NCBI GenBank assembly: GCA_964019335.1
Contig: OZ025692.1
Coordinates: 69,501 to 133,500 of the forward strand
Length of the DNA: 64,000 bases
Direction: 5' to 3'
DNA from: Diplonema japonicum
Lineage: Eukaryota > Euglenozoa > Diplonemea > Diplonemida > Diplonemidae
The notes under the pieces were generated by a model that saw only the letters and a list, made by a program, of their open reading frames with translations, was not told the origin of the DNA and did not search any database. The position numbers and the translations under genes are program-made. Positions 18,728 to 28,335 of the stretch are shown piece after piece; position 1 is the stretch's first letter; the number at the start of each line of letters is the position of its first letter.

Positions 18728-20329
18728 TTATTTTTTAAAAGGGATGCTGAGATGGGGAGCACAGTTGGCGGTAATCGCTTCGGGGATGGGCTCGGGAGAG
18801 CAACCAAAATCACCTTTTTGCATGCGCTGCAAGATCTTGTCATGTTTCAGGAGAGACATGAAACAAGGCTGAGAGGAGGCCATCCTGGTGCAGGCGTTCA
18901 TCCCCATCGTGTGGACCTGGATAGCTTTGCGGCCGTAGTAACCGGTGACAAAGGAACCGAAAGTGGACCCGGGTGACACAAGATAGTCTGCCGTCCTTCC
19001 CAAAATCAACATGTCGGCAAGAGCCTCCCTATCCATTTCTAGAGAACCCGTCTGCTGCTCGCCCCTTGCCTCTGCATCGAGCGATATCATCCTGCCTCCA
19101 TAGTTCTTCGCGTAGTGCTGCCTAATGGGCTTGTGCAGTGACGCTATGAAGAGGGCGTAGCTGCTATTTGTGAGCTTTTCCTTCATGCACCTCTCGAACT
19201 CCTCCGCCATGCTCACCATACCGTTCAGCCTGAAGGCCCGTATCTGCAACCCGTACACCCTTTTCTTGCTAAAGCTCTGTTCTGCCAGCACTTCGTCCCC
19301 ACTCCCCATTCCTTCTTTGTCATGCTTGCACCAGAAAGCCTCGACCACCTCTTCCACTGCCTTGTTCGGGCGTATGAGGAAACGCGACAAAGGCCCGAAG
19401 GCATCCCCGTCTGGGAAGAGCTTGCGCATGGTGCCAGCGGTGCTTGGGTTGGCGAAGAACATCGGCAGGTAATACTGGTTGGTCCACAGGTAGGTGAACT
19501 TCACCGTCTCGACTGGGAAGTCCGGCGTTCCGCAGGAAATCTTCTTCCAGCTCCTGAAGTGCTTGTCGTGCTTTGAGATGATGTCCACTTTCACATGTTC
19601 GTCTTTGAATGCAGGTCCGAAGTACCTGGGGTATCGCTTACTGAAGTCGGAGAGATGCAAGATAGGGAATGGGCTGCAGAGCAGCTCATCGTTGCGGTGA
19701 CTAGAGGTAAAGGCGAGCATGGGCTCCAGCAGCCAGTCATGCGTTGCCGACGTCTCCTTGGGTGCAGGGGTGCCCTTCTTGCTTGTGGTGGCGAACCAGT
19801 CTTTCAGGAGGAGTACGCGTTTGCTCAGCATGGCTGCGAGGAAGGTTGAGACCATGGCCTGCATTCTGTTCCCGACACCCCCTGACAGAGACCACACGAG
19901 GTACCGCTGTCCTGCTGGCTCTTGACCTGCTGCTACAAGCCTGTGCAGTTCGTGCTGCTGTTTTAGTAGTTTCTTCAGCTCTGGTGAGGCAAGGAGCCGA
20001 CCGGGAACACCCCGTGCTGCGTCTATGAGCTCTTGCCATATGGTCTCGTTCAGTTTGTTGCAGTAGTCGGCATTCGTCATGCTGCTGATCCCCTGGGAGC
20101 ATTTCAAATTGGGGACAAGCGGTAGCTGTGGCCTTGTACTTGGTCTCTTGACCTCTATCATCGCTGGCTTCTCGAGTTTCTCGGGCTTCTTTACGATCTT
20201 CACAGGCTCTTGTGTTGCTGCGTCCGACTTTACGGGACCGCCCATGACCCACCCTCCCAGGGACATCCATCCCACTACACTGCTCACCCCTATCCATATC
20301 AGCACCATTCTTAGCGTTGATGCCTTCAT
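18728..20329 (-). CDS. GT37 fucosyltransferase-like type II membrane protein
   Basis: The protein has 533 residues. A single N-terminal membrane segment (LRMVLIWIGVSSVVGWMSLGGW, residues 6-28) is followed by a Lys/Pro-rich stem, the topology of a Golgi glycosyltransferase. Family blocks: LVWSLSGGVGNRMQAMVSTFLAAMLSKRVLLL resembles the GNR block of plant xyloglucan fucosyltransferases (GT37). VYGLQIRAFR matches the G(I/V)Q(I/V)R sugar-nucleotide motif. LADMLILGRTADYLVSPGSTFG matches the C-terminal motif. The likely reaction is GDP-fucose transfer to a cell-surface or secreted glycan; the acceptor is unknown. It could be a distant relative with another donor. The stop lies 64 nt before the next ATG. 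Confidence 0.75.
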   Translation of the reverse strand: MKASTLRMVLIWIGVSSVVGWMSLGGWVMGGPVKSDAATQEPVKIVKKPEKLEKPAMIEVKRPSTRPQLPLVPNLKCSQGISSMTNADYCNKLNETIWQELIDAARGVPGRLLASPELKKLLKQQHELHRLVAAGQEPAGQRYLVWSLSGGVGNRMQAMVSTFLAAMLSKRVLLLKDWFATTSKKGTPAPKETSATHDWLLEPMLAFTSSHRNDELLCSPFPILHLSDFSKRYPRYFGPAFKDEHVKVDIISKHDKHFRSWKKISCGTPDFPVETVKFTYLWTNQYYLPMFFANPSTAGTMRKLFPDGDAFGPLSRFLIRPNKAVEEVVEAFWCKHDKEGMGSGDEVLAEQSFSKKRVYGLQIRAFRLNGMVSMAEEFERCMKEKLTNSSYALFIASLHKPIRQHYAKNYGGRMISLDAEARGEQQTGSLEMDREALADMLILGRTADYLVSPGSTFGSFVTGYYGRKAIQVHTMGMNACTRMASSQPCFMSLLKHDKILQRMQKGDFGCSPEPIPEAITANCAPHLSIPFKK

Positions 20330-21255
20330 TTATCCCTCCCTCCTGAAGTGGTTTTGGGTGAACGTGGAACAACAGAGAAAGAGGAAAAACACCCTTTTCT
20401 TTTCCCCCCAAGAGAAATTTATTTTTGTTGTTGTTGATGTGTGCAAACGAAAAGCGGGAGCTACAAAGTTTTGTTTCTTTTACATAATAAAAGAGGCTTG
20501 TTTGTAACACACGACGATTTCGCAGAACATTTTCTTTTTCTTTGAATTTGAATGGAAATTGTAGATAAACAAGTCAAGGGGTGTTTCGAAAAAAAAGAAA
20601 AGAAAAAAAAAAGAATAAAAAAAAAAAAAAGAAAGGGTGGCAGTCCTGCTTTTTTCTTTTTTTTGGATAATAGAGATACGTCGCTTATAAGGAAGGGGAA
20701 CCGTTTCTTTTTTTTTTGTTTCTTCTTTTTTTCCCTTCTTTTTTTCCACACAGGAAGCCGCTTTTTTTGACGGATGAAGCATTTCAAAAACAACTATACT
20801 TGTTCCACTCACAGAGAAGCACGCGTTCCTATCTACCATCCAAGTGGCCCTTTTATCTTTGCTTGTTTCGTGTTGATGGTAACCACGTCCTTACTTGGCC
20901 GCGGGAGATAGCTGTAGACGAAAAAAAAGGGGGAAGAGGGGACCCTTAGAAAGAGGAATAAGAAGGAGGGGGGGGGGATTAATTTCCCCCCAGTTTTGTT
21001 AGGAAAAAAAAAAGAAGAAAAAACTACTACTACCGGATTCGAAAAAAAAAAAAAAAAAAAAAAAAAAAGAAAAAAAAAAGTAAAGAGAGAAAAAAAAAGA
21101 AAAAAAAGAGTCGGTTGATTGGTGCCGGGATTAAATCCTCCGAAGGACAAAGCCCCTAACATGTGCTACCTACTACTCTTTTTCTTTTTAGGAAATAACA
21201 ATTCATTATCGAAAAATATTGTTTTTTTCTTTTTTTCTTTTTTCTCTTTCAAACA
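20330..21255. other. Homopolymer-rich spacer
   Basis: Many A, T and GA-rich runs. The stretch 21113-21165 has mixed composition with gtgccgggattaaatcctcc, which superficially resembles a retroelement primer-binding site, but no LTR is visible. No gene called. Confidence 0.5.
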
Positions 21256-21497
21256 GGTGGTGGGGATAACATGAAAAAATATAAAAAAGTACATCAGATT
21301 CGTTGTTCGCTGTTGACCTCGTCGGTCATCACCGGTACCGCCCGAGAAAAGCAGATGCTCAGGGTGACGAACAGGCAGCAAACTGCACGGGCTCAGAATC
21401 TTGGTTACCCGGGGCGCATGACACGACGCGGAACGCAGAAGAAGCTACAGCTAGGCCGAGGTGAGCCCTCTGTAATCAAGTAGATGGTGCTTGTGCC
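21256..21497 (+). repeat. Dispersed repeat R260, short copy
   Basis: Same family and orientation as 12357-12636, with high identity over the aligned parts (for example cgcagaagaagctacagcta and the gataacatg start). It lacks about 35 internal nt present in the other copy. It is preceded by tttctctttcaaacag. Confidence 0.8.
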
Positions 21498-21694
21498 GTC
21501 TTCCCTTAAAAATCGAGTTTCTTCTTATTCAAGCGATTAAAAAAAAAAAATGGGGCTGACTTTGCTTGTTGCAAAAAGCCATGATTTTCTTTTTCTTTTT
21601 CAAGTTCTGTTTCTATATTTGTAACATCCACCGTGGCATCGCCTGTGGAACCTCAGGTACCCTGAGCTAGAAGTCTTGGAATGTCGTTCAAACC

Positions 21695-23368
21695 TCAGCC
21701 AACCTTATAAGGTCGGTCTGGTGGCTGATGAGCAGGAACCCAGTGACCCGTAGCAGGCTCCGCAGGATAGTGCATCTGCGCAACAGGCTCGCTGGGAGCT
21801 TCTATATCTTTTTCGGGGCTTCTTCGCCACATAAAGTAGACCCCCACTACCACAGCTACACCTATTACCACACAAATGATAACGACAAGCAATGCGGTGT
21901 AATTGGTGTTTGAACCCCCTGCTGCCTCGCACTCCCATTCCAACGAAAAGCCGGTTCCTACAACTGTCGGATCGGTGATGAGTTGCAGCATCACATCTGC
22001 AACATCATACTTTGTGACAAAGGCCTCTGTGATCCTGCCCGTTGCCTGCCGTGTCTGGGTGCCGAGGTGCACCAGCAACACGTCCTTGTTGTTTTGCAGG
22101 TCGTACGACTTGTACGTCATTGTCACGCTGCTCTGCGGGCACGACACCTTCCAGCAACGGAACTCGTTGTTGGCGTAGACCCCTACCTGCGGGTACTTCA
22201 GCGAAGCGCTGCCGCTGAAATGCGTAAACCTCCCAAAGCAGTTTTCCTTGTCGTCCGCGGTGCGCTTCGTGCCACTGCACGGAACATGAAGGAGCGTCGA
22301 GTCACTCGCATTCCCTGTCTTCGGGTTCTTGATGGCATTCTTCAGAGCTGTCTCCTGCAAGACAGACAGCATGCTGTTGTAAGACGGCGTCACACCAGCA
22401 GCAAGGTAGTTCGCCACAACACCTGCCACGTGTGGTGCGGCCATCGAGGTGCCGCTCTTCCTTACATATGTGTTGTCGGACATGTGCGAAGCTGACGAGA
22501 CGTACACCCCAGGGGCGTAGAGGTTCACGCACTGCCCCCAGTTGCTATCGTGGTTGGGCTTGTAGGCAGTGTCAGTGAACCCAGCGTTCCCCACGTTGAT
22601 GGCGTTGCTTGCCGAGCCAGGCGAGGTGTTGCAGGCGTCGATCGCATCGTTGCCGGCGGCAGTCACAACGACAGCAGACGATGAGAGAGCCTCGACTGCT
22701 TTGTTCGTGATGATAGACCGAGGCCCACCAAGGGACAGGTTGATGACAGAGGGCTTGCCGTGTGCCGTGATGTCGTTAGCTGTCCATTGAAGTGCTGAGA
22801 GCAGCTTCCCGATCGATATCTGGCCGTTGTCATCCTCCACCCGCACAGACTTGATGGAAGCCTTCCTTGAGATACCAGCCACGATGCCCGCCACGTGTGT
22901 CCCGTGGCCATCGATGTCGCCCTCTCCAAGTGTTGAAGTGGTGCACCTCCCGCCGAAGACCGCATGGCTGCACCGTACACCGCTGTCGAGAATGTAGACG
23001 ACGACACCCTCACCACCGCCCCCCTGCGGGAACGCGTACGACTCTGCGAGGTAGTTGCTCCCACCGCTGATGGAGCGTGCCCCCCACTGGGCATCCTTGT
23101 CAAGCTCCCCACACAAGCTCGGTGCGGTGAAGAATGTGTAGTTTTTCCCTGTGACGTCCTCCACGCTCTCCACCTCAGCACCCTGTGCAGCAACCTTGCC
23201 CACCTCCTCCATGTCGTTTAGCACCATTACTTTGAAGCCGTTGATGTCGATTACCCCTTCGGTCCCCTCCTTCACCTCACGCACCACAGCTAGGTGCTCA
23301 CCGGTCACGAGGCACACAAGCGTTGTGAGCAACAGAAAGCAATGCATGTTCCCAACCTCCTCTCCCAA
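21695..23368 (-). CDS. Membrane-anchored subtilisin (proteinase K type), paralogue 1
   Basis: The protein has 557 residues; the start could also be M8 (MHCFLLLTTLVCLVTG), which makes a cleaner signal peptide. A short propeptide is followed by an S8 peptidase domain with catalytic D128 (YILDSG), H155 (GHGTHVAG) and S308 (GTSMAAPHVAG), and oxyanion N240 (TAAGN). All catalytic residues are intact. A CUB-like Cys-containing beta domain follows (residues about 375-480), then one membrane segment (LLVVIICVVIGVAVVVGVYF) and a short cytoplasmic tail. The protease would face the cell exterior or a vesicle lumen. It is one of three tandem paralogues (with 25723-27417 and 28336-30531). Confidence 0.93.
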   Translation of the reverse strand: MGEEVGNMHCFLLLTTLVCLVTGEHLAVVREVKEGTEGVIDINGFKVMVLNDMEEVGKVAAQGAEVESVEDVTGKNYTFFTAPSLCGELDKDAQWGARSISGGSNYLAESYAFPQGGGGEGVVVYILDSGVRCSHAVFGGRCTTSTLGEGDIDGHGTHVAGIVAGISRKASIKSVRVEDDNGQISIGKLLSALQWTANDITAHGKPSVINLSLGGPRSIITNKAVEALSSSAVVVTAAGNDAIDACNTSPGSASNAINVGNAGFTDTAYKPNHDSNWGQCVNLYAPGVYVSSASHMSDNTYVRKSGTSMAAPHVAGVVANYLAAGVTPSYNSMLSVLQETALKNAIKNPKTGNASDSTLLHVPCSGTKRTADDKENCFGRFTHFSGSASLKYPQVGVYANNEFRCWKVSCPQSSVTMTYKSYDLQNNKDVLLVHLGTQTRQATGRITEAFVTKYDVADVMLQLITDPTVVGTGFSLEWECEAAGGSNTNYTALLVVIICVVIGVAVVVGVYFMWRRSPEKDIEAPSEPVAQMHYPAEPATGHWVPAHQPPDRPYKVG

Positions 23369-23817
23369 CCCTCTCCCCCGACCTTGTAATGTTATTCCCT
23401 CTCGTTGTGCAGTTAAGAGTGAAAAAAGTTTTCAGAAGTGATTTCTCCCCCCCCCCCCCCCGTGGTGACGAAAAAAGGAAAATAGTAGGGAACTAAGCAT
23501 TAAAGGTAGTTTTTCACGCAGTCCCGTCCCCATTCTGGAGAAACGCGGGCACCTGCTTGTCGAGGCACCTTTTCCTCAGGTCTTCGAGGCTGTCGCAAGG
23601 AGGACATTATTTTATCGCTGGAGTTCTGCTGGAAAAGGCAAACCAGTCCTTTTCAGAAAAAGAAAATATAGAGAGTTCAATATCTTTTGAAACTTGTCAG
23701 ACCTGTCTTTTTTCTTTTTTTTTTTTGCAAATTGTAAAATCCCAATAAAGTGGAATAATCTTTTTTTCTTTTTGCTCCGCATAAAGGATGACAAGTTCTA
23801 GGCATCGTTTCTTTTTT

Positions 23818-23865
23818 CATCAGGCGTCCTGCCACATACCGCAGGTACCCTTAAATGTCTCTTTT
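23818..23865 (-). repeat. Short dispersed repeat, copy 2
   Basis: Reverse-orientation copy of 3275-3322 (caggcgtcct, cacataccgcaggtaccctt, aaatgtct on the plus strand). Flanks are T-rich and otherwise unrelated. Confidence 0.6.
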
Positions 23866-24565
23866 TTTTTTTCATTCTTCTTTTCCTTCTTTCTTTCTTT
23901 TTTTTTGCTCAAAATCTGCATTTGAGTTGGGAATTAAAAAAAAGGGGGGGGGGAGAAAATTACCCCTCGGTGTTAGTGGGTCTTGTTGAAAGTAAAAGGT
24001 TGGAGACTCCACCCCCCCCCCCCCCCCCTTGCTCATGTCGTGCAAGTCTCCTCTAAACAACAATTACTAGGAGCCACAGGGGAGGTTAGGTACACTAGTC
24101 CCTTCACTTTACCTTGGAAAGAAAATGAGGGTGCGGGAAAGCAATTCATGCTGCACATTGAGAAGAATGAAGAAGAAAAGCCGATATTCACCTAAAGTAG
24201 GGCTGCTCTTATTCTCGTCTTTTTTTTTTTTTTTTTTCCGTATAAAAAAAAGAAAATAAAAATATAAATCAGAAAGAAAAAAAAAAGGAGGAATTGATAG
24301 GGCTCGTTGAGGGAAGGAAATAATTTCAAAACCAAGAGATCGGACACATTCGCCTGTATAACACGCTGCCCGAAGATTTGAAGAGAAAAAAAAAAAAAAA
24401 ACGTGTTTTTATTTTTTTTATTTTTTATTTTTGGCAAGTTTTGGCCATTCTTTTTTTCCTTTCTTTTTTTCCTTCTTCTTTTTTAAAAAAAAAAACCCTT
24501 CCTCCCCAAGACAGGCCGGCGCAGCTCAAGCTGTGCAATCTTTGCCTTTCTTCTCGAGAATAAGA

Positions 24566-24602
<37 letters not shown>

Positions 24603-24659
24603 CCCCTCGTTCAAAGGGTCGTATATCCACGCACACGGCCTACTGTGTCGCTCAAAAAT

Positions 24660-24885
24660 AATTCTTTATGACTATATGTCTTTGTTGTTCGCCGGCCTGG
24701 CGTCTGGCGCGGAGGTGGCTGAAATGATGTTGTAAGTGGGAATAAAATGTGCGATTCAACCCTCTCCCCACCCGCTTTGGCAGTCTTCGGCGGCATTTTA
24801 TTTTTTGCTTTGTTGTTCGCACGAGCAAAAAAGGGTTTTAAAAAGCTGCGAAAGTTTTTTGCTCGGCACAAGTTGCATATAGTTA
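24660..24885 (+). repeat. Dispersed repeat, long copy
   Basis: Long form of the repeat at 4401-4490. It shares the head (attctttatgactatatgtc) and the tail (ctgcgaaagtt, ttgctcggcacaagttgcat) and carries about 130 nt of interior not present in the other copy. No coding frame. Confidence 0.6.
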
Positions 24886-25036
24886 TAAAATTATTTTCTG
24901 AAAGATAAGTATTTGTAACAAAAAAAAAAAAAAAAAAAAAAAAAAAACTGGGGTATTTCTTTACAGTAGAGGGCTACCGCCTCATATGGGAGTAGAGGAT
25001 GACCGGAAAAAAGAAGGAAAAAAAAGAACAGAAAAC

Positions 25037-25231
25037 CTAGGACCTGTGTCCAGAGGCAGAGGTCTTGTACTGCCCCCCCCCCCCCCCCCCAAAAAAAAAA
25101 AGAAGAGGAACATAAGAAATTAACCTTACATTTCGCCAGATGCGATAGGGCAAGAGGGGGTGAAGACGTACCGGAGCAGTCTCGGTCGGAGGAGGAGGAG
25201 GAGGAGGAGGTCCTTTATTGCTGGACGTCAT
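25037..25231 (-). CDS. Small proline-rich protein, possible two exons
   Basis: ATG at 25231 is 5 nt after a strong acceptor (CTTGTTTCTCTTTCAG), the best trans- or cis-splice acceptor in the region. The protein starts MTSSNKG followed by eight prolines, then TETAPVRLHPLLPYRIWRN. The frame stays open through a 60-nt stretch (25129-25070) that begins GTAAGG, holds a T run and a G run, and ends GGGCAG. That stretch looks like an intron whose length is a multiple of three. Spliced, the protein has about 44 residues ending YKTSASGHRS; unspliced it has 64. Function unknown. Confidence 0.45.
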   Translation of the reverse strand: MTSSNKGPPPPPPPPTETAPVRLHPLLPYRIWRNVRLISYVPLLFFFGGGGGGQYKTSASGHRS

Positions 25232-25591
25232 GCTTTCTGAAAGAGAAACAAGGAAGTCGTGCGTAGGTAGGGGGCGGAGGCTTTGCTCGAGGAGAGAGTC
25301 TCTTTAAATAAAAAGAAGAAACAAAATTGCTTATTAGAAACACCATGCCGCCTGCAACAGTACCATTCACCAGGAGACCCATCTAGGCCCTGTATCTGCA
25401 AAGGGGCGACAGCAGTCAGTTAGAAAGTATGTAGCTTGTTACCACAGGAGCGATACAGGGAAGCAACGAGGGAAAAGATTATAAAGAACCCACGGAGGGA
25501 CTTCCCTCCAAAAAAAGTACCAAAGAAATTTATTTTTACACCCCACTTTCGTGTTCTTCACTTGAAGTCATTCTTTTGAGAGTGAAAAGGT

Positions 25592-25623
<32 letters not shown>

Positions 25624-25722
25624 GAACGGTTTATTTATTGTACTGAGTTAAAGGAGGTCACCTGTGACACCCCATGCTCAAAGAATTGTATTTTTTTTGT
25701 TCATTTCTTTCATTCTTTTATC
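25232..25722. other. Spacer 5' of the small proline-rich gene
   Basis: Mixed sequence with a (TG)n-G run near 25591-25622. The minus strand has a pyrimidine-rich tract leading to the acceptor before 25231. No other gene is seen. Confidence 0.5.
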
Positions 25723-27417
25723 TCACACAGCCTCAACAGCCGGTTCGTTAGAAACCTGCTGATTGAAAGGGTCGCTAGAGGTCTGCTGTGTGACAGGGGG
25801 AGCTTGTTGGGCCTGAACGTTGACAACCCCCTGTTGCTTGGCCATAGCAGGCTGTGCTTCGACATCATTTCCGGGCGTTGTCCCCTGCCCACGGCAGAAG
25901 AAGAAGTACAACACCACGACTGCCCCCACCACTGCCACACAAACCACCACCACAATGGCAACGGTGTAGTCTGTGGAGCTGGAGCTACTCCCGCACTGCC
26001 ACTCCAAAGTGAAGCCTGTCCCTGTCACGCTCTCGTCACTCAACAGCTGCACCACCACCTCGTCCTGGGAGTAGCGCACAAACCTAGATGACGTGCTCGT
26101 TCCTGTGTACGAATCAGACTTCACCCCATTGACGTAGGTGACGATGCCGTCCTTGCCTTGTTCAAAGTCGTAAGTCTTGTACGTCATGTCGATGCCACCC
26201 GTGCACGACACCTTCCAGCAGCGGAACTCCACGTTCTTGTAGTTCCCCGTCTCGGGGTACTTCAGCGAGCCGCTGCTGTTCAGGGTTACAAACTCCCCGA
26301 AGCAGTCGAACTCGTTGTCGGTGGTGCGCACTGCGCCGGCGCACGGAACATGAAGGAGCGTCGAGTCACTCGCGTTCGCCGACTTAGGGTTCTTGATGAC
26401 ATTCTTCAGAGCAGTCTCCTGCAAGACAGACAGCATGCTGTTGTACGACGGCGTCACACCAGCAGCAAGGTAGTTCGCCGCAACACCTGCCACGTGTGGT
26501 GCGGCCATCGAGGTGCCGCTCTTCCTTACATATGTGTTGGGTTCCACGTTCGAAGCTGACGAGACGAACTGCCCAGGGGCGTAGAGGTTCACGCACTGCC
26601 CCCAGTTACTGCTGCTTGAGGGACCGTAGGCATTATTGCCGAACATTGCGTTCCCCACGTTGATGGCGTTGCTTGCCGAGCCAGGCGAGATATTGCAGGC
26701 GTCCACTCCTTTGTTGCCCGAGGCGGTGACAACCACAGTAGTGGTGGAGAAGGACTCGATGGCCTTGTTGAAAAGGTCTGACCGATCCCCACCAAGGGAC
26801 AGGTTGATGACAGAGGGCTTGCCATGTGCCGTGATGTCATCAATTGCCCACTCAACCCCCTTGAGGAGACTCTGATACGTGATCTTGTTATCAGTGTTGC
26901 TCACCCGCACAGACTTGATGGAAGCCTTCCTTGAGATACCAGCCACGATGCCCGCCACGTGTGTCCCGTGGCCCTGCGTATCGGCTGTTGGCCCACCTGT
27001 GTTCGCAATAGTGCACCTCCCGCCGAAGATCGCATGGTTGCAAGACACACCGCTGTCGAGAATGTAGACGACGACACCCTCACCACCGCCCCCCTGCGGG
27101 AACGCGTACGACTCTGCGAGGTAGTCGCTCCCACCGCTGATGGAGCGTGCCCCCCACTGGGCATCCTTGTCAAGCTCCCCACACAAGCTCGGTGCAGTGA
27201 AGAACGAATATCCCTTATCGGTGACGTCCTCCGCTTCTTCCACCTGAATACCGCTTGTCGACATCATCCCCACCTCATCCATGTTGTCCAACACCATCAT
27301 CTGAAAGCCGTTGATGTCGTACACACCCTTCGCACCCTTCTTCGCACCGTGAACCTTCGCTAAAAACTCAGCATTCACAAGGCCAACAAGCACTGCGAGA
27401 ACGGGGATGCACTTCAT
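25723..27417 (-). CDS. Membrane-anchored subtilisin, paralogue 2
   Basis: The protein has 564 residues. Signal peptide MKCIPVLAVLVGLVNA, short propeptide, then S8 proteinase-K-type domain with D121 (YILDSG), H150 (GHGTHVAG), N235 (TASGN) and S303 (GTSMAAPHVAG), all intact. A CUB-like domain (CFGEFVTLNSSGSLKYPETG... to LEWQC), a membrane segment (VAIVVVVCVAVVGAVVVLYFFF) and a longer Gln-rich cytoplasmic tail follow. Several DNA blocks are almost identical to the 21695-23368 copy while others are diverged, so the genes have probably exchanged sequence. Confidence 0.93.
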   Translation of the reverse strand: MKCIPVLAVLVGLVNAEFLAKVHGAKKGAKGVYDINGFQMMVLDNMDEVGMMSTSGIQVEEAEDVTDKGYSFFTAPSLCGELDKDAQWGARSISGGSDYLAESYAFPQGGGGEGVVVYILDSGVSCNHAIFGGRCTIANTGGPTADTQGHGTHVAGIVAGISRKASIKSVRVSNTDNKITYQSLLKGVEWAIDDITAHGKPSVINLSLGGDRSDLFNKAIESFSTTTVVVTASGNKGVDACNISPGSASNAINVGNAMFGNNAYGPSSSSNWGQCVNLYAPGQFVSSASNVEPNTYVRKSGTSMAAPHVAGVAANYLAAGVTPSYNSMLSVLQETALKNVIKNPKSANASDSTLLHVPCAGAVRTTDNEFDCFGEFVTLNSSGSLKYPETGNYKNVEFRCWKVSCTGGIDMTYKTYDFEQGKDGIVTYVNGVKSDSYTGTSTSSRFVRYSQDEVVVQLLSDESVTGTGFTLEWQCGSSSSSTDYTVAIVVVVCVAVVGAVVVLYFFFCRGQGTTPGNDVEAQPAMAKQQGVVNVQAQQAPPVTQQTSSDPFNQQVSNEPAVEAV

Positions 27418-27894
27418 GGTTTTCCCAAGTAAGGACTGTGTGGGGGGTATGCGGCGCGTTGGAAAAACGCAAATAAAAAATGAAATGAGTCAAAAAACAA
27501 TCCTTTCGCAACTAGGCATGCCAGATGGCCGCAGTAACTGAGGAGGGGGGTAGAAATCAACTGCAGCTTAATCCAACTGTAGTACACGGCACGGCTTTCC
27601 AAACATATTTCAGTCGAAGTCAGAGTCATGAGGCAGTCCTTGTGCCAGTAAAATTGGTCGCTTTCTTTTAGTCTCTTTGGTTGGCAGCCAGACGGTTCGA
27701 TACTCTTAGGACGACTTTTAGAAACACCTAACCACTTTTATTTTTGTGAAAACGTTTCCTGCTTGAAGTTCACATCCCTGACAAGTGGCGTAAAAACCAT
27801 TATTGAAAATATTGAAATATATTTGGGAAACTGCATTAGTACGTAAGAGAAACAAAAACAAAAAAGAGGAATTGTTTTTACTCGGATGTTCATT

Positions 27895-27928
<34 letters not shown>

Positions 27929-28335
27929 ACAAAAAAACAAAAAAACAAAAGAATAAAGGACTTTGCAATGTGGTCTCCCCCGTTCTATCTTTCTTGTATC
28001 TGTCCGACCACGGCCGACGCACAAAGATGCATAACCACCCGCCCTCAAAACCGGGTACAGGTAATATTGTAAGGGAAAAAGGGAGTCGGCTGATTGTTTG
28101 TGCAAGCCGGAGGGAACAAAAAAAAAAGAATACAAAACCAAAAGTAAAGAGGGCAGCGCGTGTGCAAAAGGCAAACCGGAAGGAGAGAAAAAAAAACTGC
28201 AGGGTAAAAAACATTCTCTTAAATCCTGATTGATCGTCCACTGGCTTCTGCCTCCATCTACCGTTTCCGAGATGCCGCATCACATCAAGTCCCACTCAGG
28301 CGCTTCGTTCTTGATGAGTTCCGTTCGACGCCTCT
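27418..28335. other. Spacer
   Basis: Contains an A run of about 30 nt (27897-27926) and mixed sequence. No frame with protein-like character is supported. This is the interval between subtilisin paralogues 3 (upstream in transcription) and 2. Confidence 0.5.

Larger units (their letters stand above)
23369..25036. other. Spacer with repeats and poly-C/poly-G runs
   Basis: Contains C runs (23448-23461 and about 24012-24028), a G run near 23946, T and A runs up to about 34 nt, and two dispersed-repeat copies listed separately. Frames here translate homopolymers. No gene is supported. Confidence 0.55.

Noticed and set aside
21113-21165. Primer-binding-site-like sequence tggtgccgggattaaatcc
   Set aside because: No LTRs, no retroelement coding sequence nearby, and the implied tRNA 3' end does not fold.
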